Origin: Comamonas composti DSM 21721
GTDB taxonomy: Bacteria > Pseudomonadota > Gammaproteobacteria > Burkholderiales > Burkholderiaceae_C
Assembly (NCBI RefSeq): GCF_000429845.1
Contig: NZ_AUCQ01000027.1
Coordinates: 1-64,000 of the forward strand
Direction: 5' to 3'
DNA: 64,000 nucleotides
The notes under the pieces were generated by a model. That model was not told the DNA's origin. It saw only the letters and a program-made list of their open reading frames with translations, and searched no databases. The stretch's first letter is position 1, and each line of letters starts with the position of its first letter. The position numbers were made by a program, and so were the translations under genes. Below are positions 15,798 through 23,902 of this stretch, one piece after another.

Positions 15798-16226
15798 TCA
15801 ATCGGTGACGATGGCTGTCTCGCCCCCTGCCCCCGGCTTGGGCGCACGCGGCATGTATTTGAAGGTGCCCGTTGCATGGCAACAAAGGCGGCCCGAGGCA
15901 TCGAATACCCGGCCCTCGGTATAGGCCATGGTCCGGGTTCTGTGCAGCACCAGTCCCTTGGCGACCAGAGGTCCGCGCGAGGGCTGCATGAAGCTGGTCT
16001 TCATCTCTATGGTCACACAGCCGAAGTTCTCGCTCTCCAGGCTGCGCCCGGCCACGGCCATGGCCACGTCCAGCAGCGTCATCAGGGCGCCGCCATGGGT
16101 CATGGCAAAGGTGTTCATGTGTTCGGGCGCAGCTTCGTAGCGCAGTTCGGATTCGCCGCCCTCCATCTTGTGAAGCGTGAATCCCAGATGCTCTACGAAG
16201 GGAATGGTGGGGCCAAAGCTTTGCAC
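15798..16226 (-). CDS. PaaI-family hotdog thioesterase
   Basis: This encodes 142 residues of a single hotdog fold. The motif HGGALMTLLDVAMAVAG (about residues 63-80) is the conserved helix region of PaaI/4HBT-like acyl-CoA thioesterases, with NTFAMTHGG just before it. Such enzymes hydrolyse CoA thioesters that stall catabolic pathways. The flanking SDR and MDR genes on the same strand fit acyl or ketone turnover. The exact substrate is not deducible. Confidence 0.85.
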   Translation of the reverse strand: MQSFGPTIPFVEHLGFTLHKMEGGESELRYEAAPEHMNTFAMTHGGALMTLLDVAMAVAGRSLESENFGCVTIEMKTSFMQPSRGPLVAKGLVLHRTRTMAYTEGRVFDASGRLCCHATGTFKYMPRAPKPGAGGETAIVTD

Positions 16227-16330
16227 AAATGTCTCCAGTTCAACTCAACAAAGCTGCCGAGCATAGCCGCGCTGCAAGCCGCGATGAACAAAGCGCATTC
16301 GTTTTTTCCAAAGGCCGGCCCAGGGTGTGA

Positions 16331-17122
16331 TCAACCACCGACCAGGGCGCTGACGCCGCCGTCCACTGCCATCCACTGGCCCGTGATGTGCTTGCCGGCA
16401 TCGCTGGCATACAGCAAGGTGATGCCCTTGAGGTCTTCATCATCGCCCAGGCGGCGCAGCGGCGCGTGGGACTTCATCTGATCCTCGCCCAGGGTCTCGA
16501 TCAGCACCTCGGCCATCTTGGTCTTGAAAAAGCCCGGGCAGATTGCGTTCACACTGATGCCGTAGATACCCCATTCACCGGCCAGGGCACGCGTGAAGTT
16601 GAGGACTGCGCCCTTGGAGGTGTTGTAAGCAATGGTCTTCATGCCTCTGGAGTTGCCGCCCAGGCCGGCGATGGAGGCCAGGTTGATGATGCGGCCGCTC
16701 TTGCGCGGAATCATGCTGCGCCTGGCGATCTGCTGGCTCAGCAGGAAATAGCCGCGCACATTGAGGTTCATGACCTTGTCCCAGGCGGCTGTCGGATGGT
16801 CCTCGGCGGGAGCCCCCCAACTGGCGCCCGCGTTGTTGATCAGAATGTCCACATGGCCCATGCGGGTCATGGTTTCCGTGGCCAGCCGCTCAATATCGGC
16901 TTCGTTCGCGCAGTCGGCGGCAATCCAGTCGGCCTCGATGCCTTGGGCCTTGAGCTCGGCAGCGGCCTGCTCCAGGTCGGCGGCCTTGCGGGAAGTCAGC
17001 ATGATTTTGGCGCCTGCCTCTCCCAGAGCCTGGGCCATCTGCAGGCCCAGACCGCGCGAGCCACCGGTCACCAGGGCGGTCTTGCCCTCGAGGCTGAAAA
17101 GTTGCTGTACCTTGCGTGTCAT
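16331..17122 (-). CDS. SDR-family oxidoreductase (3-oxoacyl-reductase-like)
   Basis: This encodes 263 residues from the ATG at 17120-17122, which follows AAGGAG. The longer frame opening at 17173 adds an unlikely leader. TGGSRGLGLQMA (about 19-30), NNAGASWG (about 98-105), the catalytic Ser in NLASIAG and YNTSKGAV are all present. The C-terminus TGQWMAVDGGVSAL is typical of FabG-like SDRs. It is probably co-transcribed with the thioesterase 105 bp downstream. Alternative roles include gluconate or hydroxyacyl dehydrogenase. Confidence 0.88.
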   Translation of the reverse strand: MTRKVQQLFSLEGKTALVTGGSRGLGLQMAQALGEAGAKIMLTSRKAADLEQAAAELKAQGIEADWIAADCANEADIERLATETMTRMGHVDILINNAGASWGAPAEDHPTAAWDKVMNLNVRGYFLLSQQIARRSMIPRKSGRIINLASIAGLGGNSRGMKTIAYNTSKGAVLNFTRALAGEWGIYGISVNAICPGFFKTKMAEVLIETLGEDQMKSHAPLRRLGDDEDLKGITLLYASDAGKHITGQWMAVDGGVSALVGG

Positions 17123-17363
17123 TGTGAAGTCTCCTTGTCCATGGCGCCGCACACCGGGCCGCGATTTGTGCATGAAGTGATGAGTGATGATTGGCTGTGC
17201 CGGCGCCCTGAAGGAGCCTGGACATGAGCCTCTCGAGAGCGTTCATTGTGCAAGCCTGCCTGCGCCGTGGATGTCACCTGGGTGTCGAAATCGAAAACCT
17301 GCTCTGCACAGCACCGGTGATGGCTGCAACACTGCCATGACCTGGGCTGCTTGCCGTGCGGTT

Positions 17364-18389
17364 TCAAGCCGGTTGGTGCAGCGAGTCCGTTGACCTGCCG
17401 AAGTCCTCCAGGGCCAGCTCCAGCATCAGCGCAATGCGCGCCTGGGGCCAGGGCTGGCGGGCCAGCTCAGCCCCTTCGGCGCCGGCCTGACCCGGCTGCT
17501 CTTGGGCCACGGGCAAGCCCTCCAGGCAGCGCGTCGCCAGGCGTATGCGCAGACCTTTTTCCCGCGCGCGCTGCAAGACAGGCTCCAGGGCCTGGTGAAC
17601 GGTGGCATTGCCCGTGCCCACCAGCACCAGGCCGCGCAAGCCAGCCTGAATCAGGGCCTCCAGCGCCTGAGGCCGGGCCAGGGCAGCGCTGACCAGCACC
17701 TCCACCCATGGCAGATCATCGAGGCTCAGCAAATAATCGAGAGCCGCCTGGTCCTTGGGCCAGAGCGACTGAGCCGGCGGACTTTCTGCAGCAGGCACCA
17801 GCCAGCGCACGGCACCCTCTTCGATCACCGCATGCGGGCCACCCTCAAAGGAGCGCAAGGCCGTCAACCGGTAGGGGTGGACCTTTTGCACCTGCTGCGC
17901 AGCATGCACTTCCGAGGCTGCCACCACCCAGACGCCGCAGCGCCCGCCGCTAGCCGCCAGGGCCACGGCATCGCAGAGGTTTTGCGGGCCGTCGGCGAGC
18001 AGGGCCGTGGCGGGCCGCATGGCGCAAGTCAGCACCAGGGGCTTGTGCACGGCCAGTACATGCTGCAACAGCCAGGCGGTTTCTTCCAGCGTATCCGTGC
18101 CATGGGTAATCACCAGGCCCTTGATCCGCGGATCGGCAAGAGCCCTGGCACAGGCCTGCAGCAGACCGCGCCAAACGCTCCAGCTCATGTCCTTGCTGTC
18201 CACCTGGGCCAGTTGCTGCATCGCGAGCTCACCTCTTGCAAGCGACCTCAACTCGGGCAGGCCATCGAGCAGCATCTCCACTCCGATCTCGCCCGCCTGA
18301 TAGCCCACGCCCTGCGAGCGGCTTGCAGCGCGGCCTGCAATGGTGCCACCCGTGCCAAGAATCAGCAGCCTTGTCTTGCTCTCTTGCAT
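17364..18389 (-). CDS. Asparaginase (L-asparaginase/Glu-tRNA amidotransferase-D-like)
   Basis: This encodes 341 residues. The two catalytic threonine motifs are visible: [11 protein letters not shown] near residues 11-21 and [10 protein letters not shown] near 97-106. No signal peptide is visible, so it should be cytoplasmic. It hydrolyses asparagine to aspartate and ammonia. It is divergent from lexA, and its start lies 12 bp from the first LexA box, so SOS control of this gene too is possible though unusual. The plus-strand frame that extends lexA leftward across this gene is a shadow. Confidence 0.85.
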   Translation of the reverse strand: MQESKTRLLILGTGGTIAGRAASRSQGVGYQAGEIGVEMLLDGLPELRSLARGELAMQQLAQVDSKDMSWSVWRGLLQACARALADPRIKGLVITHGTDTLEETAWLLQHVLAVHKPLVLTCAMRPATALLADGPQNLCDAVALAASGGRCGVWVVAASEVHAAQQVQKVHPYRLTALRSFEGGPHAVIEEGAVRWLVPAAESPPAQSLWPKDQAALDYLLSLDDLPWVEVLVSAALARPQALEALIQAGLRGLVLVGTGNATVHQALEPVLQRAREKGLRIRLATRCLEGLPVAQEQPGQAGAEGAELARQPWPQARIALMLELALEDFGRSTDSLHQPA

Positions 18390-18400
18390 CTCGATGAAAA

Positions 18401-18416
18401 CTGGTTAAAAATACAG
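18401..18416. promoter_or_regulatory. LexA box 1
   Basis: CTGG-N8-ACAG matches the CTGT-N8-ACAG SOS operator except for one base. It lies between the divergent asparaginase and lexA genes, 58 bp upstream of the lexA start. Confidence 0.65.
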
Positions 18417-18419
18417 TTA

Positions 18420-18435
18420 CTGTACAAATTATCAG
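18420..18435. promoter_or_regulatory. LexA box 2
   Basis: CTGT-N8-TCAG differs from the consensus by one base. It lies three bases after box 1 and 39 bp before the lexA start. Paired boxes are usual for autoregulated lexA promoters. Confidence 0.6.
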
Positions 18436-18473
18436 ACAACGTCGCCTTGCCCGTACAACCCCAAGCCACAGCC

Positions 18474-19148
18474 ATGCTCGACCATCCCAAGCTCACCGCT
18501 CGCCAGCAGCAGATTCTGGATCTCATACAAACCGCCATTGCGCGCACTGGCGCCCCACCCACACGTGCAGAAATCGCCAGCACCCTGGGCTTCAAGTCCG
18601 CCAACGCGGCTGAAGAGCATTTGCAGGCCCTGGCACGCAAAGGGGTGATCGAACTCGTCAGCGGTACCTCGCGCGGCATACGCCTCAAGGCCGAGACCGT
18701 GCGCAACATCAACGCGGCAAGAGGCTCCAGCTTTGCCCTGCCCCTGGCCGCTCTGGCCCCGCTGGTCCTGCCTCTTGTCGGCCGCGTGGCTGCAGGCTCG
18801 CCCATTCTCGCCCAGGAACATATCGACCAGACCTACTCCGTGGAGCCCAGCCTGTTCCAGGCCAAGCCCGACTACCTGCTGCGCGTGCGCGGCATGTCCA
18901 TGCGCGACGCGGGCATCATGGACGGAGACCTGCTGGCCGTGCAGTCCACCCGCGAAGCACGCAACGGCCAGATCGTGGTCGCCCGCCTGGGCGACGATGT
19001 CACGGTCAAGCGCCTGCGCCGGACTGCCGGCGGGGTGGAGTTGCTGCCAGAAAACCCCGACTACCCGGTGATCCGCGTGAGCTCCGAGGAGCCTTTTGAA
19101 ATCGAAGGCCTGGCCGTGGGCCTGATCCGCAACAGCATGTCCATGTAA
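18474..19148 (+). CDS. lexA: LexA, SOS response repressor and autoprotease
   Basis: This encodes 224 residues. The winged HTH covers about residues 1-70 ([12 protein letters not shown], then [13 protein letters not shown]). The self-cleavage site Ala107-Gly108 is in RVAAGSPI, and the catalytic dyad is Ser142 (GMSMRDAG) and Lys179 (VTVKRLRR). It represses DNA-repair genes until RecA filaments trigger cleavage. Two LexA boxes lie immediately upstream, which supports autoregulation. The ATG at 18474 gives the family's normal length. Confidence 0.97.
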   Translation: MLDHPKLTARQQQILDLIQTAIARTGAPPTRAEIASTLGFKSANAAEEHLQALARKGVIELVSGTSRGIRLKAETVRNINAARGSSFALPLAALAPLVLPLVGRVAAGSPILAQEHIDQTYSVEPSLFQAKPDYLLRVRGMSMRDAGIMDGDLLAVQSTREARNGQIVVARLGDDVTVKRLRRTAGGVELLPENPDYPVIRVSSEEPFEIEGLAVGLIRNSMSM

Positions 19149-19210
19149 ACCGAACCTGAAGCCCCTGCGCGCACACAAGGCGTTGAAGCTTGCGAACAAG
19201 GAGTTGCCAT

Positions 19211-19624
19211 ATGGGATTTACCCAATCACTATTGCGCCTGGCTGTGGGCCTGGGAGCAGCGCCTGGCCCCAGGCCTGCCAGCGAACCAGATATCGATCTT
19301 CCTGATCGCAACCTGCATCCCGGCGGCGCCAAGGCCTGTGCCGACGCTGGCCATGCAGCGCCCGCAGGCCGTGTCCAGGTTCTGAGTTTTGCACGCCGCC
19401 CTGCACGCCGGAGGCGGCTGGTGGCGGCATCGCGAAAGCCCGATGCTCTGCAAGCATTCCAGCCATGCGCAAGCACATGCCATGAGCCTGGGCAGACCGA
19501 GCATGTTCGCGCCCAGCCTGCTCTGCGAATTGTTCAGCGCCGCCCTGTGGACAGGCCTGAATGCCTGCTCATCTCCGGGCGCATGGCCGATGTCTGCGCG
19601 GCGCTGGAGCGCATGGGGGATTGA
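19211..19624 (+). CDS. Hypothetical protein downstream of lexA
   Basis: A 137-residue frame starts at the ATG at 19211 with AAGGAG seven bases upstream, 62 bp after lexA. The middle is Arg/Pro/Ala-rich and looks poorly conserved. The last 20 residues (ECLLISGRMADVCAALERMG) read like a genuine conserved C-terminus. I do not recognise a family. Its position after lexA would fit a small SOS gene co-transcribed with it, but this is inference. A frameshift in the middle is possible. Confidence 0.4.
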   Translation: MGFTQSLLRLAVGLGAAPGPRPASEPDIDLPDRNLHPGGAKACADAGHAAPAGRVQVLSFARRPARRRRLVAASRKPDALQAFQPCASTCHEPGQTEHVRAQPALRIVQRRPVDRPECLLISGRMADVCAALERMGD

Positions 19625-19795
19625 GCCTTGTTGTTCGCTGTGCTGCCAGGACCTTCATGGTCGAGCTGCAAGCGCTGCCCACCTGGCACAAGGCCCTAGA
19701 TCTTGCTAACTGCTTGAGGAGTGCCGGTCAAGCCCCCTGGCGCAATTACCGATTGTTGCTTTTGCGCCGTATTGTGACCAAGGCACAATCGGGAC

Positions 19796-20812
19796 ATGAA
19801 CATCGTCGTCCTTGATGATTACCAGGACTGCGTGCGCAAGCTGTCTTGCGCCAGCCTGTTGGAACCCTTCACGACCAAGGTCTATACGAATACCGTCAAG
19901 GGCGTGGGCCAGCTGTCGGTGCGTCTGCGCGATGCCGAAGTCATCGTGCTCATACGCGAGCGTACCCAGATCACGCGGCAGTTGCTGGAAAAGCTGCCCC
20001 GCCTCAAGCTGATCGCCCAGACCGGCAAGGCGGGTGCCCATATCGATGTCGAGGCCTGCACGACCTATGGCGTGGCCATTGCCGAGGGCGTGGGTTCGCC
20101 CACGGCCCCGGCCGAGCTGACCTGGGCCTTGATCATGGCGGCCATGCGTCGCCTGCCCCAGTACATTGCCAACCTCAAGCACGGGGCCTGGCAGCAGTCG
20201 GGGCTCAAGGCCGCATCCATGCCTGCAAATTTCGGCCTGGGCAATGTTTTGTACGGGCGCCGCCTTGGCATCTGGGGCTATGGCCGCATCGGACGCATTG
20301 TGGCGCACTACGGTCAGGCCTTTGGCATGCAGGTCTGGATCTGGGGCAGCGAGGAGTCTCGCCGCCAGGCCGCTGCCGACGGCTTTGGCACGGCCGCCAC
20401 GCGCGAAGATTTTTTCGCGCACAGCGATGTGCTGAGCCTGCATCTGCGCTTGAACGATGCCACGCGCGGCCAGATCACGGCCCAGGACCTGGCGCGCATG
20501 AAGCCCACGGCCTTGTTCGTCAATACCTCGCGGGCAGAGCTGGTCGAGCCCGATGCCTTGCTTGGCGCGTTGAACCGTGGCCGCCCCGGCCTTGCCGCCA
20601 TGGACGTGTTCGAGAGCGAACCCATCCTGCAAGGTCATGCGCTGCTGAGGCTGGAGAACTGCATCTGCACGCCGCACATAGGCTATGTCGAGCAGGACAG
20701 TTACGAGCTGTACTTTCGTGCAGCCTTCGAGAACGTGGTGAACTTTATTGCGGGTCAGCCCAGCAATATCCTCAATCCCGAGGCCTTGAGCAGGCCTGCT
20801 TCTGCGCGCTGA
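19796..20812 (+). CDS. D-2-hydroxyacid dehydrogenase (phosphoglycerate-dehydrogenase-like)
   Basis: This encodes 338 residues. The NAD-binding motif GIWGYGRIGRIVA lies near residues 158-170. The catalytic Arg in NTSRAELVEPDALL (about 240), Glu in AAMDVFESEP (about 265) and His in CTPHIGYVE (about 290) are all present. The family oxidises or reduces D-2-hydroxyacids or 3-phosphoglycerate. It lacks the C-terminal ACT domain of the main serine-pathway SerA, so it is probably a catabolic or accessory member. Cytoplasmic and apparently monocistronic. Confidence 0.9.
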   Translation: MNIVVLDDYQDCVRKLSCASLLEPFTTKVYTNTVKGVGQLSVRLRDAEVIVLIRERTQITRQLLEKLPRLKLIAQTGKAGAHIDVEACTTYGVAIAEGVGSPTAPAELTWALIMAAMRRLPQYIANLKHGAWQQSGLKAASMPANFGLGNVLYGRRLGIWGYGRIGRIVAHYGQAFGMQVWIWGSEESRRQAAADGFGTAATREDFFAHSDVLSLHLRLNDATRGQITAQDLARMKPTALFVNTSRAELVEPDALLGALNRGRPGLAAMDVFESEPILQGHALLRLENCICTPHIGYVEQDSYELYFRAAFENVVNFIAGQPSNILNPEALSRPASAR

Positions 20813-20837
20813 AAAATCCCGGGCAGGCTTTCCGCCT

Positions 20838-20931
20838 TCAAAAAAGAGAGCTGCTAGCACGCGCCAGCAGGGGATTCTGAGCAGGTTTCGATCTGAAACC
20901 GCCAATAGGCAAGCGCAATCAGCTCCTTTTT
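20838..20931. repeat. AGCGCT-family long palindromic repeat (copy 2)
   Basis: Outer arms AGAGAGCTGCTAGC and CAAGCGCAATCAGCTCC enclose an inner hairpin GGTTTC-gatct-GAAACC (20884-20900). The architecture is the same as at 27704-27785. The right end abuts the MITE-like element at 20935. Confidence 0.55.
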
Positions 20932-20934
20932 TAA

Positions 20935-21200
20935 GAACGTGTTTACGATCTCCTCGCGGCGCGCCAGTGTCTGTGCGGGATGGGATACGAGGCGCGATAC
21001 CGCAGCAATAGCCGCGCTATTGCGAGGATTCGCAACGCGGTAGACCGCCCGCAAAGGCACTGGCCCCAAGGGTTGGAGCGAAATCGGGCTATTTTCTAGC
21101 GCTGTGGCTTGCTTGCACCCCCGCGCAAGCCGCGCCCCACCCCCTTGAACTCATCCCGATTGCGCTCCAACGCGCCTGCGTAGAGATCGTAAACACGTTC
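20935..21200. mobile_element. MITE-like element, copy A
   Basis: It is 266 bp long with perfect 18-bp terminal inverted repeats (20935-20952 and 21183-21200), flanked by TAA on both sides (20932-20934 and 21201-21203). There is no conserved frame. Internal complementary blocks include GCCAGTG (20963) with CACTGGC (21058), GCAATAGC with GCTATTGC (about 21004-21022), and TTGGAGCG/AATCGGG (21073-21088) with CCCGATT/CGCTCCAA (21155-21170). Copy B at 48614-48878 shares this plan. The 3-bp TNA duplication is typical of some IS5-family subgroups, so mobilisation by a related transposase elsewhere is plausible. Confidence 0.85.
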
Positions 21201-21796
21201 TAAGAGTTCCTGTTGCGCGAGGCCTGGGCCTGCTGGGCCAGCTCATCAGCCACGGCCTCGTAGACGGCCTGACGCACCACGAATTCCACTTCTTCGCGCA
21301 TGCGGGCCACGAGGGTGCGCGTCTGCTCCTGAACCACGCTGGCAATGGCCTCGCGCAAACGCTGGTCCAGCTCCAGGTCGACCTTCTGCATCAGTCTGTG
21401 GACCAGTTCCTCCCCTCTGTCCAGGGTTGTCTTCGGCAAGGGGCTGACCACGGCTTCGGCTTCTCGGCTGTGCGCGGTCTGCACGGCAGCATCTTGCCCA
21501 GGCTCGGCCACACTGCTTTGCAATGCCGGCAGGGATGCCGAGACTGGCAGCTCGATGACACCCCGCCCCAGATGGAGAAAGCCTTCGCCATGCGGCGGGA
21601 TCACTTCGTCCAGGCCGTGGTCTGCGGGGCCGGCAGCCGCCGCAGTCTGCGTCTCTAAAGTGTCCGCCGGGAGGGCGGCCTGCTCCTCGGCAGATTCCAG
21701 GGCAGCAGGCGCTTGCCGCGATTCTTCCGGCACGGGCCTGACCACATCGGTCAAGGTCGGCACAAAGCGCGGCGGGACTTTGGGAGATGTGTTCAT
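21200..21796 (-). CDS. DUF2486-like hypothetical protein downstream of holC
   Basis: This encodes 198 residues. The first half is low-complexity (Ala/Glu/Pro-rich). The second half is helical with RGEELVHRLMQKVDLELDQRLREAI and VVRQAVYEAVADELAQQAQ. Position after holC and the helical C-terminus fit the DUF2486 proteins of betaproteobacteria, whose role is unknown. The stop codon is unusual: its T and A lie in the MITE target duplication and its G is the terminal base of copy A. The uninterrupted target would have read TAA in the same place, so the protein is unchanged. Confidence 0.7.
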   Translation of the reverse strand: MNTSPKVPPRFVPTLTDVVRPVPEESRQAPAALESAEEQAALPADTLETQTAAAAGPADHGLDEVIPPHGEGFLHLGRGVIELPVSASLPALQSSVAEPGQDAAVQTAHSREAEAVVSPLPKTTLDRGEELVHRLMQKVDLELDQRLREAIASVVQEQTRTLVARMREEVEFVVRQAVYEAVADELAQQAQASRNRNS

Positions 21797-21802
21797 GCTC
21801 GA

Positions 21803-22234
21803 CTACCCCTTGAGCACCAAGTCATGGCGCACGATCTCCAGGCCCTGGGCCTGGTAGTGCTTCCAGCGCTGGCGCGCAAACCAGCGGTCCTGCTCATCGG
21901 TGGCCGAGACCACTTCGACCACACGCGCAAAGCTTTGGAACTGCGGCGGGACCTGCTCTCCCAGATTGAGCAGCAGATCGTGGTGGGGCGCAGCATCCAG
22001 GCTCTCCAGCAGAGCGATCGGCGACAGGCTCAGAAGCTGAGCCTCGTCGCCCTCGCCCGCATGGGCCAGGAACTCCGCAGGCGCCAGACTCCAAAGCCTT
22101 GGCGACAAGGCCTTGAGCGTAGGCCCGCCTCCATGGATGACCAGTTTGCTGCCATGGCGCAAGGCTTTGCGCGCAAAGCGGCAGACATAGGCCAGCTTGT
22201 CCGGGGCGTTGAAGTGAAAGGCCACCTGGGTCAT
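21803..22234 (-). CDS. holC: DNA polymerase III chi subunit
   Basis: This encodes 143 residues. The N-terminus VAFHFNAPDKLAYVCRFARKALRHGSKLVI and the C-terminal WFARQRWKHYQAQGLEIVRHD match HolC. Chi links the clamp loader to SSB at the replication fork. It sits between pepA and the DUF2486-like gene in one minus-strand run, an order common in proteobacteria. The ATG at 22232-22234 gives the usual length. Confidence 0.92.
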   Translation of the reverse strand: MTQVAFHFNAPDKLAYVCRFARKALRHGSKLVIHGGGPTLKALSPRLWSLAPAEFLAHAGEGDEAQLLSLSPIALLESLDAAPHHDLLLNLGEQVPPQFQSFARVVEVVSATDEQDRWFARQRWKHYQAQGLEIVRHDLVLKG

Positions 22235-22256
22235 GCGTTGCTCCCTGCCCCGGGCC

Positions 22257-23879
22257 TCAAGCCTGGGCCGGCTTGCTGCGGCGCGTACGCGCAGGCGCGG
22301 CGGCCTTGGCCTCGGTCACCACGGGCGTGGCAGCCGGGCTCTTTCCTGCCGCAGTACGGGCGGCAGTACTGGCACGCTTGGCGGCCGTCTTTCCTGCGGC
22401 CGGCCTGGCTTTGGCTGTGGCCGGCTTACCCGCAGCCCCCCGGCTCTCCTGGGCCAGCATGTAGTGCAGCAGCAAGCCCACGGGCCGGCCCGTGCTGCCC
22501 TTGGCGGCACCGCTCTTCCAGGCCGTGCCTGCGATGTCCAGGTGAGCCCAGCTGGTATCGCCCACGAAGCGCTGCAGGAACTTGGCCGCCGTGACCGAGC
22601 CTGCGGCCCGGCCGGCCACATTGCCCATGTCGGCAAAATTGCTCTTCAGGCCCTCGCCATATTCCTCGTCCAGCGGCATGCGCCAGCACGGATCCTGGGC
22701 GGTATCACCTGCGCTCTGCAAGGCCGTGGCCAGCGCATCGTCGGTGGCGAACAGGCCGCTGCGCAGGCCGCCCAGGGCGATCACGCAGGCGCCGGTCAAC
22801 GTGGCGATATCGATTAGCGCTGCAGGCTTGAAGCGGGCTGCATAGGTCAGTGCATCGCACAGCACCAGCCGGCCTTCGGCATCGGTGTTGAGGATTTCAA
22901 CGGTCTGGCCGCTCATGCTGGTGACCACATCGCCGGGCTTGACGGCCGTGCTGCTGGGCAGGTTTTCGCAGGCCGCGATCAGCCCCACCACGTTCACTGC
23001 GGGCTGCAATTCGCCCAGCGCCTGGAACAGGCCGAGCACGCTGGCTGCACCGCCCATGTCGTACTTCATCTCGTCCATGTCGGCTGCCGGCTTGAGCGAG
23101 ATGCCGCCGCTGTCGAAGGTAATGCCCTTGCCGACCACGACCTGGGGCGCTGCGCCCTTGGCGCCGCCGTTGTAGTGCAATTCGATGAAGCGCAGCGGCT
23201 GGGCCGAGCCCTGGGCCACGGCCATGAATGCCCCCATGCCGAGCTTGGCCACTTCGGCCGGCCCATGGATCTTGCAACTGATGCCGGGCAGCTTGGCAAG
23301 CCCGCGCGCAGCCTCGGCGAGCATGCTGGGCGTTGCGTGGTTGGCCGGGCGGTTGGCCCATTCGCGCGCCAGGTCCATGCCATGGACCTGGGCCTGGGCG
23401 ATCTTGAAGGCCGGCGCCAGAGAGGCATGCGCCGGGGCCGCGAACACCAGTTTCTGGAGCGTGGGCAGTTGGGGCTTCGACTTGGTCAGCGTGTAGGTGT
23501 AGCAGGCGTCGCTGGCCGCGAGCACGGCTGCGGCCAGGGCCGGACCTTGGGTCTCGAAGGCAAAGCACAGCACGGCCTTGGCCACGCCCGGCGCCTTGAA
23601 GGCGCTCGCCACCGCCGCCACGGCCTGGCGCACGTCGCGCGCCGAGCCCGAGCCCGCGCCGACCAGCAGCACACGCCTGGCCGCCACGGCCGGCAGGTTG
23701 TACATGGGCAGTTGCTTGCCCGCGCCGGTCTCGAAATCCCCGGCCTTGAGTGCATGCGCGACCAGGGCGGAGAGCGCGTCGCTGCCCTGAGCCGAGGCTG
23801 CCGTGGTCAGCACCAACAACAAGTCACACTTTTCGCGCGCTGCGGCCGCAGTCGTCAACGACTTCAGTTCAAAGTTCAT
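22257..23879 (-). CDS. pepA: Leucyl aminopeptidase (M17) with Lys/Ala-rich C-terminal tail
   Basis: This encodes 540 residues from the ATG at 23877-23879. The M17 catalytic domain shows VGKGITFDSGGISLKP, DMKYD-type metal ligands (DEMKYDMGGAAS) and the signature NTDAEGRLVL. The core ends with the usual GRPVGLLLHYML near residue 477. After that an extra 60 residues or so rich in Ala, Lys, Arg and Pro resemble a histone-H1-like tail. PepA releases N-terminal residues from peptides and in E. coli also binds DNA at Xer sites, so a basic tail might bind nucleic acid. That is inference. Divergent from lptF. Confidence 0.93.
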   Translation of the reverse strand: MNFELKSLTTAAAAREKCDLLLVLTTAASAQGSDALSALVAHALKAGDFETGAGKQLPMYNLPAVAARRVLLVGAGSGSARDVRQAVAAVASAFKAPGVAKAVLCFAFETQGPALAAAVLAASDACYTYTLTKSKPQLPTLQKLVFAAPAHASLAPAFKIAQAQVHGMDLAREWANRPANHATPSMLAEAARGLAKLPGISCKIHGPAEVAKLGMGAFMAVAQGSAQPLRFIELHYNGGAKGAAPQVVVGKGITFDSGGISLKPAADMDEMKYDMGGAASVLGLFQALGELQPAVNVVGLIAACENLPSSTAVKPGDVVTSMSGQTVEILNTDAEGRLVLCDALTYAARFKPAALIDIATLTGACVIALGGLRSGLFATDDALATALQSAGDTAQDPCWRMPLDEEYGEGLKSNFADMGNVAGRAAGSVTAAKFLQRFVGDTSWAHLDIAGTAWKSGAAKGSTGRPVGLLLHYMLAQESRGAAGKPATAKARPAAGKTAAKRASTAARTAAGKSPAATPVVTEAKAAAPARTRRSKPAQA

Positions 23880-23902
23880 AATCGGTGTTTTCCTTTCAGC
23901 CA

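Noticed and set aside
17502..18473. Long N-terminal extension of lexA across the asparaginase gene
   Set aside because: LexA starts at [14 protein letters not shown] with SOS boxes just upstream. The extension is antisense to asparaginase.
20854..21069. Short frames with VPLRAVYRVANPRNS in both MITE copies
   Set aside because: The peptide is shared only because the DNA is repeated. Frames differ in length and are broken around it, so the element is not coding.
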